Shown here piece by piece: positions 9,501 through 19,995 of a stretch of DNA of 64,000 bases. This DNA comes from Pomphorhynchus laevis (lineage: Eukaryota; Acanthocephala; Palaeacanthocephala; Echinorhynchida; Pomphorhynchidae). Position 1 is the stretch's first letter; each line of letters starts with the position of its first letter. A program made the position numbers and the translations under genes. The notes beneath the pieces are model-generated. The model had not been told where the DNA came from, did not search any database, and worked only from the letters and a program-made list of their open reading frames with translations. The stretch spans positions 1-64,000 of the forward strand of contig WNNJ02002973.1 in the NCBI GenBank assembly GCA_012934845.2, written 5' to 3'.

Positions 9501-11202
9501 ACTCAAGACCCCGCCATCCACAATCTCAAGGACAGATTGAAAGGTTTAATCAAACCTTGACAAGATACTTGTAGAAATATATCTTTGAAGAAGAGGAAAG
9601 CCAAAGAAATGATTCCATCGAAAATTCTGTTCATACTTTAACAAATTGAAAAGAATGGCTTAAACAACCAAAAAAACGGTTTATAATTATAATATTGCAA
9701 AACATTCAGCAACAAAGAAATCCCCGTTTCGTCTTTTGCTCCAGCTTCCAGGGTTCAACACTGTTTCAGCCAGCGACGAAGATACAGAAATAGCTTCCAT
9801 TGAACCAAAAGTTGAAAACCAAGCAAAAGATCTTGATGAAAATTCATCAGATGCATTAGATAATGAAAATGCCGTTTCTTCTATTTGCACTAAATATTTA
9901 GAAAGAATGGACAGGCATTCACTTGTACATAAGTCAAAATATGACATAAATGTCGGTGATAGAGTATTGATTGCCTTGGATTTCGATAATAATCAGAAGA
10001 CAAAAAAAGCTAAACTCTCCTCTTTTTTCAATACAAATGCCGAGGTTCTTGAAGTTTTGTCAAATAACAATGTCAAAGTTAAGATTGATAAAAAAGAAGA
10101 AACGATTAATCTTTCTAGAATTAAAAAAATATAATTTTACCCCTTTTTATTTATTTTTTTAGGGTGGCGCATCTGGCATGGGTGGCGCGCTGGGCTCGCC
10201 ACATTTATTAGTCAATTCATAAAAATGACGTTTATTTTAAATTTCAATTTTTTATTTTAACTTGATTTAAATTATAAAAATCTTATAACAATTATTTATT
10301 TTATTATTTAATTATTAAAATTTGATTTAGCGTTTTTATGTTTTGTTTATTTTATAATTATATTAAATACGTAGACTCAGTTAGCTGATTTGATTATAAT
10401 AATATAATTTAATATAATAATTTAATTATTTTTAATCACTAAATTTATTATTTATTAATTTACTGTGTTCAATTGTGATTTTAAAATGAGAAAATTTATA
10501 TTAGATAAATATTGATATTAAAAAAGTTTACATAATTTTTTAAATAATGTTAAATTCAAAGTAAATGCGTAATCGCAAATTTCGTGCAGTTACAAATTTC
10601 GTGCAGACATTATAATTTAGGGATGTTAATTGTTTCTACTGTCGATGCTAAGTTAAAGATCAATAAAAATGTGATAGTAACGTGGCGATTAGGTACACAA
10701 AACTAATAAAAAGTATTAATATCGTAAAGAAACATATGCATACGTAGATCTTAAGAAGTCTGGCAAAATTTAAGCATGTATCGAAAGCATTGTCTCCTGT
10801 ATCATGTGATACTAATGGAATATTGGTAACATCGCCACAAGTATTCGAATTGATAGTTGTACAGATTTTCCACGCCATGTCCAAGTACAATTCTGCCTTC
10901 TGCAAAACCGTGGAATTTTTCTCTTCCACTGAATTCGTTTTATCTAATGCTGATGATGCTAAGGGCATTTTCTGTTGACTATCAGCGATACATAAATACA
11001 TTTTACCAATTGATGAGTAAATAAACGCTTTTCGCTCGTTCATTTCATTTTGGGAAATGGAAAAGTATTCAATTTTGAGACAGGCTAAGAGAGCTCTTAG
11101 GGCTTTTTTACAATCATATGAATCTCCTGATAGGTGATGATCAGCTAAGCCGACAAGTGCGTAGTAGATTTCGTGATTTTGATAATCTGCATCCTGTGAC
11201 AT
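6550..11202 (-). CDS. MAU2: MAU2/Scc4-like cohesin-loading subunit, N-terminal exons
   Basis: Three minus-strand exons fit together: 11202-10744 (153 codons), 7145-6915 (77 codons) and 6849-6550 (100 codons). All junctions are phase 0 with GT donors (GTATGC, GTATAG, GTAAGC) and AG acceptors. The 330 residues contain no stop and read like the TPR superhelix of MAU2: YYALVGLADHHL at the start, LNFARLLKIY, then SPRWHLKIACEI, ending with VDPWLKRLQKIVQRL and WMSPEQLAIITYL. MAU2 with NIPBL loads cohesin on chromatin in the nucleus. Similarity to the family is diffuse, so this is a divergent homologue. The C-terminal half is missing: Gypsy and LINE sequence follows to the left. It may be a truncated copy or continue outside the window. 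Confidence 0.6.
7146..7950. other. Intronic AT-rich sequence with low-complexity palindromes
   Basis: This is part of the large intron of the MAU2-like gene. From about 7720 to 7945 it is almost pure A and T with repeated TAATATATTA-type inverted repeats. No gene is seen. Confidence 0.6.
7951..8345 (+). mobile_element. Reverse-transcriptase C-terminal fragment
   Basis: The frame reads YLDMNIKL, then INLYRKDDIFKFT, then HSCIPYNIKY, LRIATICND and FKLGYYKNNI before its stop at 8345. This spacing resembles the region after the catalytic palm in retroelement proteins, where YLDL, a Y-K-R-DDF strand and an IP-N segment lead to a GY-K helix. Penelope-like elements and relatives show a comparable arrangement. 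No catalytic palm is present. It lies in the MAU2-like intron on the opposite strand. The exact family is uncertain. Confidence 0.45.
8578..8624. repeat. Perfect 22-bp-arm palindrome at the left end of the Ginger element
   Basis: Arms 8578-8599 and 8603-8624 are exact reverse complements around the spacer CCA. The arms are GC-rich in an AT-rich setting and contain the element terminus. Just upstream a 23-bp phrase containing CGTCCGCATCTGGCATG occurs twice (8541-8563 and 8567-8589). Confidence 0.85.
8591..8632. repeat. Left terminal inverted repeat of the Ginger element
   Basis: It starts GTGGCGCGCCCAGCG and matches the reverse complement of 10161-10202 with one mismatch. Confidence 0.85.
8822..9574 (+). 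CDS. Ginger-type integrase/transposase (truncated)
   Basis: The 250-residue frame has an HHCC-type finger: H near residue 73 (IHKDKH), then a second part ending CVTCSQSQ near 119. A DDE core follows: D in LQIDLVDM near 142, D in QCDNGKEF near 203, and E in GQIERFNQT near 240. KRBA2-like domesticated genes derive from this transposase group. The frame stops at 9574 shortly after the catalytic Glu. The C-terminal domain continues in another frame downstream, so the gene has a premature end. The ATG at 8822 follows the left repeat by about 190 bp, which is reasonable for the start. Confidence 0.8.
   Translation: MVSVIANEQEYKNIKLLLEGKTSQVYLSKDIKKRLKKKSENFIIINGYIYLKDEHEGLHKRAFHKDQTDIMVLEAKRIHKDKHYGMYRFEDLCNELFFRIPRTILRKVVEECVTCSQSQPLKTKEKAVYITAKRPLERLQIDLVDMRQYKHSNNGFAWMLTVIDVYSKFAWVYPLYTKTGKEVAENLETLFTTFTGPPQILQCDNGKEFLNKEMDKLVSDFKITYKHSRPRHPQSQGQIERFNQTLTRYL
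9688..10134 (+). pseudogene. Detached C-terminal domain of the Ginger transposase
   Basis: A second frame runs to 10134 and ends 26 bp before the right inverted repeat. It has an acidic linker, then KYDINVGDRVLIALDF and a closing strand-rich segment NLSRIKKI. This resembles the small SH3-like domain that follows many retroviral-type integrases. It is out of frame with the catalytic part; at least one frame-breaking change and one stop lie between 9574 and about 9736. Confidence 0.6.
10161..10202. repeat. Right terminal inverted repeat of the Ginger element
   Basis: Inverted partner of 8591-8632. It begins AGGGTGGCGCATCTGG and ends GGGCTCGCCAC. Confidence 0.85.
10203..10743. other. Intronic AT-rich stretch, no gene
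   Basis: This is the remainder of the large intron between the Ginger element and the first MAU2-like exon. It is AT-rich with no coding or RNA signal that I can see. Confidence 0.5.
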
Positions 11203-11779
11203 TATAACGGGGAATTTTATTCAGCAAAACTTACAATCAATCTAGATGTTCAAAGACCGAAAGTATTAATAAAATATTGTATTATCATTATCTTCAAATA
11301 ATAGACCAATTAAATATGTTATATTATTATACATCAGCCGGTAAGCAATTGCTTGTTTGGCTCGAAACCAAATATAAAAGCAACCAGAAAAATTTAAAAG
11401 GTAATAATCAGGTATTAGTTGCAGCAACTTCGAAGTGCGAATTCAATATTCGACGGAATTGTGTGTTGCATTGACTATCAATAGACGCAGATGGTAGTAT
11501 ATTTCATTGATTCACTACAAATCTATAATATCCTAGTGGTATCGATGTGGCTTTCGGCGATGTTTGAGCATCAATTTGTATCCTCGCAGCGTTTCGGAAT
11601 AACGGAGGCTAAATCGGTGATTGAGAGAGTGGTACGAAGACATGAGGGCTTTCCGCACCATCATCATATTAGCATGGCCAGGCTTTTATGGATCTTTTGA
11701 GTTCCAAGGGTTATAAGTTTAATCAAAGGTCCTGAGTTTAATTTAAGGCTCCTAAGTTTAATCAGCTATTGTGGTTTCT
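11203..11779. other. Upstream region of the MAU2-like gene
   Basis: It lies between the MAU2-like start and a Gypsy insertion. Short frames at 11277-11474 and 11491-11700 have no recognisable domain. If the MAU2-like gene is expressed, its promoter should be here. I see no certain promoter motif. Confidence 0.4.
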
Positions 11780-11784
11780 GCAAT

Positions 11785-11883
11785 TGTTATGAAACTATAT
11801 ACTATTGATTTAACTTCTTTTTGTAGATGATTTTGAATAAAGCCTTTTAAATCTCTATTTGTTCGATTCTAATTATCGGTTCA
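11785..11883 (+). repeat. 5' LTR of the split Gypsy element
   Basis: A 99-bp sequence with TG and CA ends, preceded by GCAAT. It contains AATAAAGCC, a plausible polyadenylation signal shared with the 3' LTR. Confidence 0.88.
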
Positions 11884-12380
11884 ATTTATTCAAAATCATT
11901 ACATGGACAAATTACTAAAGCCGTTAATTCTTGATTTGAGTCCTGATTCGAAGCGATTCTACGATCAATCGATACGGTTACTGAACTTCAAAAATACGAT
12001 CTTCTGGTCAATCACGTGACTACATCAGTCTTCGAATTCATGGACGGTTGTGAATCCTACAACGATGCAATAACTGCACTCAAAAGAGCATTTCAGAAAG
12101 AAACAAGCGACGTTTACCTTCGTCATAAACTTCGTAGTTTACGTCAAGAATCGACGCAAACAGTCGATCAATACATTCGATCATTGGAATCCCTCGATAA
12201 GCAGGCGGTTTTCAAAGCTACAACCTCCGACGAACACCGTGATTTATTTCTGCGTTACACATTTGTTGCCGGAATTTCTTCACAACTTACTCGTGAGCGG
12301 CTACTTGAGGCACTTACGCTTACTAAAGAAGGCGCCTATAAACTTTCGCGAGTCATTAAATCTGCTCAGCGGTCATTTTT

Positions 12381-13694
12381 TTGCAATTTTGTGTGCGTTC
12401 ACAACCACAGCAAAGTTCAAAGCGTATTATAATCATCATTGACAAAGTAACCAACAGAGATAAAAGATTCAAAAGAAAGATCTCTGAAGTCGATATTAAT
12501 CTAAATCCTACTAAACACAGCAAGAAAAGTATGGATACATCACATTCGAATGCGACAATAGAAGAAGACTGGATAATAAATGAACCTGTAAAAGAACAAA
12601 ATCACCAAAATATAAATGATGAAATTCTAAGGACAAGAAACGAGAAAACTCTCAACGACAACACCAAGGTAAGAGACTTTGTTAACCAAAATTACTTATA
12701 TCCCAGAAAAAAAGATCCATATTTATTAAACATAAAATTCAAAAACAGTGAGATATTGAATAATTGGCAACTAATGCACAGAGATTGGAGAAATAAACAA
12801 AATAAAGAAATTTTGTTCAAATATATCAGAACGAGAGGTTACGGTGCTAAAATAGCTTTCACCGAAAAGAGGCATTTAGACACATACCTAGAAACGTTCA
12901 AAAGGGTAGATGGTTTAAACATAACTGACGCCTCGGTTAAAAATAAAGGGCTAATCAAAAACGTTCCTGCATATGTTGATGCTAAAGAAGTTGAAGATTT
13001 CTGCCAAAAGAATGGATTCAAGATCTTGAGAAGATGTAAAGATAGGGGTTTTGGTGACATATCATACGTGATAGAGGCCACAACGGACGACTTTAAAAAA
13101 ATAAAAAAAGACCGACACGGTTTATGGGGTCAGGAAATCACAATACTTGAATTTGAGGACGAATGGAAAGGATGGCTTTTTCCACAGTGTTTTCACTGTC
13201 AGGGCTGGGGTCATTACTCCTCAATGTGCGTATGCACTACCCCGAAGTGTGTTCACTGCGCAGGCGAACACAAATCAATAGAATGCGATAACAAATTCAA
13301 AAGACTATGCGCCAATTGTGGACAACAACATAAAGCTTTCGACCATAAATGTACATTCTTTACAAATTATGTCAAATTATGTAACATGTCGTCTACGAGT
13401 ACAAAAAGTTATAGCGCAGCGGCGCAATTCAATTTGAATTCCCCATTATCACAGACTTCGTATAATAATCATAACAGTCCAATTAAGCACTATTACTCTG
13501 GTATACCCTCAAATCCGTTGTATCACTCGCAAGAAAAGTTAGTAACAGATCTCCAGAAAATCATCCATGATCAAAATGAAATGATAAAAAACCTAAACTT
13601 AACTATCAAGAACTTAACACTAAGGATAGACGAATTAGATAAAAAATTAAGCCACGATGATATTAATACTTGTGCAACAGAAAAAAAAATTTGA
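12381..13694 (+). CDS. LINE ORF1 protein, zinc-knuckle RNA-binding type
   Basis: The open frame starts at 12381 without an ATG; the first in-frame ATG is 12531 (MDTSHSNATI), giving 387 residues. Three CCHC knuckles follow one another: CFHCQGWGHYSSMC, CVHCAGEHKSIEC and CANCGQQHKAFDHKC. A Ser/Asn-rich linker and a short coiled-coil-like stretch (QKIIHDQNEMIKNLNLTIK) follow. Such proteins coat the LINE RNA. The frame ends in a run of nine A at about 13681-13689. A second frame runs on to 13857, where its stop overlaps the ORF2 start as ATGA, so a one-base change in the A run probably shortened ORF1. Confidence 0.82.
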   Translation: MQFCVRSQPQQSSKRIIIIIDKVTNRDKRFKRKISEVDINLNPTKHSKKSMDTSHSNATIEEDWIINEPVKEQNHQNINDEILRTRNEKTLNDNTKVRDFVNQNYLYPRKKDPYLLNIKFKNSEILNNWQLMHRDWRNKQNKEILFKYIRTRGYGAKIAFTEKRHLDTYLETFKRVDGLNITDASVKNKGLIKNVPAYVDAKEVEDFCQKNGFKILRRCKDRGFGDISYVIEATTDDFKKIKKDRHGLWGQEITILEFEDEWKGWLFPQCFHCQGWGHYSSMCVCTTPKCVHCAGEHKSIECDNKFKRLCANCGQQHKAFDHKCTFFTNYVKLCNMSSTSTKSYSAAAQFNLNSPLSQTSYNNHNSPIKHYYSGIPSNPLYHSQEKLVTDLQKIIHDQNEMIKNLNLTIKNLTLRIDELDKKLSHDDINTCATEKKI

Positions 13695-13853
13695 TCAAAA
13701 TTTGACAAGTTTACCAACACAGAGAAAAAATCAAACATATCCGAACGACAACGAGAATACGCGAAAATCGATAGCGAACAGCTCTAGGAAAGATAAAGGA
13801 AATATTGATCCCCATATAGCAACGATAAACAAGGTGGCCAATTCCTATATTAA

Positions 13854-14166
13854 ATGAATAATACACCAAGATATAATATAATGAGTTGGAATTGTGTATC
13901 AATGAAAAACCTAACGTATTTTCCTGCTTTCTCTAACTATGAAATCATACTACTTCAAGAAGCACGTTCAAATGTGACATTGGAAAGCACACTCTCACAT
14001 ATTACAAAGAGTTATACGTTCTTATCTAACAAATTAAACAACGAAAAGGCCTTGGTAATTCTATGTAAAATAGGGCTTCACCCACGTCTTGAATTAGATA
14101 TCGTTGAAGAGTGGGGCAGTATGTTGGGATTCTCTTTTCTTCTTAATAATGTTAGAACTCTACTTG

Positions 14167-14233
<67 letters not shown>

Positions 14234-16528
14234 GGAAAATTAAATACCAAGAAAGATAAAAAACAAGTCTATTATGGTCTCATGAAAGTCTTAGAGTCGT
14301 ATCCCTACTGGATCATTGGAGACTTTAACGATAATCTTGGGTCAAAAATCCAAGGCATGATATACAATCGTATGGATATATCCATCCCTAAAGCCCCGAC
14401 CTTCTTTAACACCAAGAACCAGACATCCACGATTGACCTGGCGTTCTCCAGTAAAACATTCCCAGCCTTGAGATTAAAATGGATTGAAAATCTTGATCCA
14501 CAGATCCATGACTGCGGACATAAACCAGTCATTTGGAGTTGGACACATCAAATTATTTACAAAAACCGCTTCCTTCCGAATATGAAAGAAATCATTTTAT
14601 TTAACGCAAATTTGAAGAAGAAATTAGTGGAGATATCAGATTGTGTACCTAATCAACACCTTATGAGAGAATGCTCAGATATCATTCTTAGACTGAGTGC
14701 TCCATTTTTCAAATCCATGCCTAACATCAATAAACTACCTAATAAACTCCAAACTCTTAAAAGAAAAATATGGGCAGCTAAAGCAGAAGGGAATGTAAAA
14801 AGTGTAGAAAGAGCATCATACTTATATTACATCAAAACTTTGGAACACAAAGCAAAAGAATTAAAAAAATTATGTAAATATTCGAAACCTTGGTGGAAGT
14901 GTATTAAAAATGAACGCTGACAAGATTGGCGTAACAAAGCTAAGGAATGGATATCTAGGGAAGGACTAGAAACAGTGTGGGATAAGATTCGTGCTAAGCA
15001 AACAGCCAACCTAGGGCCACACATACAAACGCTCCCTCTCCCAGAAACAGAAGGTAATTTAACTAGGAAATTTGAAGATGATAACTTGACAGTGTTAGAC
15101 ATACTGATTACATGGCCGAAGGATCCTAAAACATCTTCAAATGGACTAGCTGCTCCAGCGGCCATTATAAAACTGATCAATCGAGAGAACAAAATCCTTC
15201 TGGCTAAAATAATGTTGAAAACAAACCCTGCAAACTGGAATGAAATCGGACAAGGCAAAATTACTCTAATTCCAAAAACCTCAAAAATAAGAAATGGAAA
15301 GGATTTGAGTCCAATCACAATATCAAATTCACTACTTAAGATATACGAAAAAGCAGTAACTAACAAACTCACAAAATTTCTCGAAGATAATAAGATTTTA
15401 CCCAGTAACAATTTCGGGTTTCGAAAGAAGAAAAGCGCCACCATGGCAATAAATTACATGCAAAGGTTCCTTACTAGTAGCTCTTTCGCAAAAATTATAT
15501 ACTCATTAGACTTCTCAGCCGCTTTCGGCTCGATAACCCACGAGAGTATCTTCAATGCATTATATCGTTACAACATACATAACAGTCTCGTTCATCGGAT
15601 TAGTTGGATATTAAAATCTAGATCCGCCTCACTAGAGGGTACAGACGACGAATTTAGATTCCTTTCCAAAGGAGTACCGCAGGGCTCACCAATTTCTCCT
15701 ATTTTATTTAACCTAGCTACTGTGCATCTCACCAAAAACTTAAGAAACTAACACATGGATTGTTGCATCTTTGCCGACAACATAACTCTCCTCTTCAAGA
15801 AATAGAGTAAAGATATCAATAAAGTGAAGGCTTACATTTATACCACAGTCAAATTAATAAAACAAAGAGGCATTGATATTGGACTTGAGTTAAACGAAAA
15901 GAAAACGAAATATATCACTTATAAATGGAAGAGAGCTGATTCTCTGAATAACGGTCTACTGGGCACACAGGCAGTCAGGAGTTTGAGGATTTTGGGTAGT
16001 CATTTTATTAATAAGTTAACACATCATAAAGATCTGGCATCAGCGAGAAAATTAATGATTAAAGGTATACGTATAGCAAGTAATGCATATAGATGGAATG
16101 TAACATTAAATGAATGCATAAATATCGCTAAAGTTTTCCTGGCTCCCACCTTCAGCTTTTATGCTCGAAACCGCCCTCCAGAACAAAGAAAATACTTCCT
16201 ATTAACATGCTTAAAAGAACTAACAAAACGATCAAAAATGGAATGGGTTTTGTTATTGGCCATTGAAAGCACGTATATGTATTTTAGCATAACTCAAGGC
16301 GAACAAATCATTGCCCAATATAAAACATTCCTTAAAAATAAACTAAAATTGCGGAATTTTATAGCCAAATATTTTACACAACTAGATACTGCCAAAATTT
16401 TTGAAACCTTGTTCAGAGCAGCTAAGAACGATGAACCTGAGAGCATTTTTAAACTCGGCTCCACCAACGAAAATTCAAAAAATGGTGATGACCTGATTAG
16501 ATTGTATAGCATAGCGAACAATTTATAA
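13854..16528 (+). pseudogene. LINE ORF2: endonuclease and reverse transcriptase, broken
   Basis: ORF2 begins at the ATG overlapping the ORF1 stop. The endonuclease start is visible (IMSWNCVS, LLQEARS), then a TA microsatellite at about 14170-14231 encodes an Ile-Tyr run and the frame ends at 14243. The rest of the endonuclease continues at 14282 (WIIGDFNDN, DCGHKPVIWSW). The reverse transcriptase (14975-15751) has SLDFSAAFGSI and GVPQGSPISPILF. The usual FADD at about 15770 reads FADN, so a catalytic Asp is lost. A stop at 14918-14920, one at 15749-15751 and a further one before 15824 break the frame. The C-terminal region runs to 16528. Confidence 0.8.
14170..14231. repeat. (TA)n microsatellite inside LINE ORF2
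   Basis: About 31 TA units in the endonuclease-coding part. A coding LINE would not need it, so it probably expanded after insertion. Confidence 0.95.
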
Positions 16529-19500
16529 TGGGTTCAACAACAAAGTGAAACATTACTGAACATCAAAAAAAAACTACAAAAGAAGGGAAAATTCGCTGGT
16601 AATTACAAAATACCTAAGTTTATTCCACGGCGCAGATTCAGTATATCTTCTCAATCATATTGTGGATCGCAACATGGTTTCTTTGTTGATGTCCGGTTCG
16701 CTTGTCAGGACCTACTGTTTTGTACTATGATTTTTTAAATTGTTATACTTTGCTAAATAAAGCATTATCATTATTATAATCTGCTCACTATCAAGCTTCG
16801 CCTTCAATCAATTAAATACCGAAAATCCGTCAATTAACAATATAGACGTGCCACAATCATCTAATGATCTCGTTGACGAAAAACCAATTTGGGACCTATG
16901 TGCTATATCCCGAAATAGTTCTAAATGTTTCTTCTGTGGAAACATGAAACATTAACGATCTATCTGCCCTGCTCGTAACGTACACTGTAGAATATGCCAC
17001 AAACAATGCCATTTTGCAAAAGTTTGCAGGTCAAAGCATCCAGTATCCTCAGCTGTAATTGCATCTGCTACCTTTACTGCAACCATGAATATTTTGACAA
17101 AACCGAAAGAGTATCAAACTACTATCAATGGCCAACTCTGCCAGACACTACTGTATAGTGGAAGTGCAATTAATCTGATTCGAAATGATCTTGTAGAAAA
17201 GTGCAAACTTACTGTACTTCCTTCCGACCTAAAAGTCAGCATGGCTTCATCCAGCTATAAATGCTCATTGAGAGGCATGGTCTGCTGTACAGTTCGATTT
17301 ATAGAGAAAGAATATCCTAATACACAGTTATTTGCCTTCAAAACTTAGTGACCGATGTAATACTTGGTATGCCTTTTATGAATCTCCACTCAGCGGTAAC
17401 GATGAACCTCGGAGGAAACGAACCTCATATTCACGTTAATTCAATATGTGCTATTATGAAGATTGAACCGCCTTCGCTATTCCCTTTTTTGACGAACGAT
17501 GTTCATCCTATTTCGATCCCCACCTGTAAAAGAAACTCAGAAGACCAAGCTTTTATTGCAGCTGAAGTAGAATCTCTCTTGAATGATACCATCATCGAGC
17601 ATAGTAATTTGTCGTGGAGAGCCCAAGTTGTTTTAGTGCAATCTAAACAAAAGACTAGAATGGTAAAAGACCACAGTCAGACCATCAACAAATTCACAAT
17701 ATCAGACGCGTTTCCTCTGCCTAGATTGACGATATAATTGATCGACTCTCACTGTATCGTGTTTTCAGTCGTATCGACTTAAAACGAGCATATTATCAAA
17801 TTCCTATATGTATTGAAGACCGAGAGTATACAGCTTTTGAGGCGGCCGGAGAACTTTCCCAATTCAAGTGTATGCCTTTTGACCTTACAAACGCAGTCGC
17901 AGCCTTTCACCGAGTAATGTCCCAGATTATTAAGAATGAACAACTCTCATTAACTTTCTGCTATTTGGATGATGTGGTTATTGCTGGGAAACCAAGAAAA
18001 GATTATGATAAAAATCTGAATCGATTCAAAGAAGTCGCTATAATCTTAAATTCAACGATGAAAAATTTGTATTTAATTCCACTGATATTTGCATTTTGGG
18101 ATATCAAATCAAAGATGGATTGATCTCTCCTGATCGAAGCCGCGTACAACCGGTCATGAGTTTACCTGAGCCTACCAACTCTAGAGAGTTGAAACGTATC
18201 ATTGACCTGTTTACTCACTATTCTAGATGGATAAAAGGGTTTTCAAAAGTAGTCTACCCATTGGCGAATACAGAATTTCCGTTATTATCCGATGCTAGAG
18301 ATTCCTTTCAAGAACTGAAAGAGCAATTGTCATCTGCTACTCTTTCGGCAATCGATTTATCTGAACATTTTGTCTTAGAAACTGATGCTTCCGATTATGC
18401 TATTGGTGCTACTCTTTCACAAAACGAAAAGCCTGTTGCTTTTTTCAACACTACATAAGAATGCCAAACGCTACCCAGCGATTGAAAAAGAAGCCTTAGC
18501 TATAATCGAGGCCGTTCGATATTGGAGGCATTATCTTACAGGGCGAGTATTTACCATTGTCACTGATCAACGAGCAGTTTCTTATACATTCACTCAATCA
18601 TGTCGCAGTAAGATCAAAAATGACAAAATGGAGCGATGGCGTATGGAACTATCACAATACTGTTTTGATATATCTTATCGTCGAGGACAAGAAAACGTAG
18701 CTGCTGATGCTCTTTCACGAGTTGCTATTAACAGTATTGCTGATGATTTATCCAAATTACAGGATTTACATAAACAGATGTGTCATCCCGGTATAACACG
18801 TCTATGGCATTATATAAAACTCAAAAACTTGCCCTACTCAATAGATGGCGTACGTCGAATATCGCGTAACTGCAATAGCTATGCGGTTCTAAAGCCGAAT
18901 TTTTATCAACCTCCTAGTTCTACCTTAGTCAAATCTACTCGTCCCTTTGAACGACTATCTATTGATTTCAAGGGACCTTTACCAAGTAATAAACGTCAAA
19001 AGTTTCTACTTGTAATTATCGATGAGTATAGTCCATTCCCCTGTGCATTTCCATGCGTAGATACGTCGTCCAAAGCAGTCATCAATTGCTTAACTCAAAT
19101 CTTCACAATTTTTGGCTTGCCCGATAACATTCACACGGATAGAGGAACTTGTTTTACCTCCACCGATTTCCGTCGTTTCCTTTTACAAAAAGGAGTATCA
19201 CTATCTCACTCTACACCATATCATCCATCTTCCAATGGACAAGTCGAGAAGTACAATGGGATGATTTGGAAAGCAATTTCCCTGCGGTTGCATGATTTAT
19301 CGTTGCCTGTTGAAAAGTGGCCAACGATTCTGCCTGACGCATTGCATTCAATTCGATCATTACTATGCACCACTACTAATGAAACTCCTCATTCAAGATT
19401 TCTCAAATTCAGCAGACGAACCGAACACGAAATTTTCATTGCCAGAGTGGTTAATAGGCTCTAATGACGTATATGTTAAGCGTTTTGATCGTCAAACATA

Positions 19501-19891
19501 GTACGAAGTACCTGTTGAACTCACGAAATTGATTTACGCTAATTCCAATTATGCAATTATTGAACGAGAAAATGGTTGTCAGGACACTATATCAACACAA
19601 TAATTATCGAGATGTCCCAGTACTATCAAATCATCCGATTTTCAGAACGCTCAACCAGAAATACATCAGGCTTCTCAAGAGATACATGAACGTACATTCT
19701 CTAATGATGGTAATCATAATTCGGATGATTGTCCGATTCTAACAAACGTAAATCCAAATGCCTTTCATAAGTCCGATGAAGAAGAATTTACGCCAGGTTA
19801 TAAAATGAACAAAATACCTAGCATGCAATTTAGAAGATCGTCAAGAAAAACTAAACAACCTTCATATCTCAAAGACTATTGCTGCGGTAAA

Positions 19892-19990
19892 TGTTATGAG
19901 ACTATAAACTATTGATTTAACTTCTATTTGTAGATGATTTTGAATAAAGCCTTTTAAATCTATATTTGTTCGATTCTAATTATCGGTTCA
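19892..19990 (+). repeat. 3' LTR of the split Gypsy element
   Basis: Partner of 11785-11883, about 96 percent identical and followed by the same GCAAT duplication. Confidence 0.88.
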
Positions 19991-19995
19991 GCAAT

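Larger units (their letters stand above)
8591..10202 (+). mobile_element. Ginger-like DNA transposon with 42-bp terminal inverted repeats
   Basis: The 42-bp ends 8591-8632 and 10161-10202 are inverted copies with one mismatch. Between them lies a retroviral-type integrase used as a transposase, which defines Ginger elements. The 1.6-kb element lies in the large intron of the MAU2-like gene, in opposite orientation. The coding part is broken near 9574, so the copy is probably inactive by itself. A target duplication could not be fixed because the left end is embedded in a larger palindrome. Confidence 0.8.
12369..16777 (+). mobile_element. Jockey/I-like LINE nested in Gypsy gag
   Basis: The element is bounded by the 10-bp target duplication AATCTGCTCA (12359-12368 and 16778-16787). 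It interrupts the Gypsy frame, which continues after the right copy. It has an ORF1 with three zinc knuckles, an ORF2 with apurinic-type endonuclease and reverse transcriptase, and a 3' end of AATAAAGC followed by ATTATCATTATTAT instead of poly-A. At 4.4 kb it is close to full length. ORF2 carries a microsatellite, several frame breaks and a damaged catalytic motif, so it is inactive. Confidence 0.88.
11785..19990 (+). mobile_element. Gypsy-type LTR retrotransposon with both LTRs, split by a LINE
   Basis: Matching 99-bp LTRs at both ends begin TGTTATGA and end ATCGGTTCA. The element is flanked by the 5-bp target duplication GCAAT (11780-11784 and 19991-19995). The LTRs differ at about four of 99 sites, so the insertion is moderately old. 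Gag lies at about 11900-12358. After a nested LINE (12369-16777) come the zinc-knuckle region (about 16920-17030), protease (about 17085), reverse transcriptase (17500-18120, with CYLDDVVIAG), RNase H (18330-18720) and integrase (18770-19440). The coding part is broken in several places. Without the LINE it would be about 3.8 kb, small for Gypsy. Confidence 0.9.

Noticed and set aside
14170-14231. Ile-Tyr repeat protein segment
   Set aside because: It is a TA microsatellite that interrupts the LINE endonuclease.
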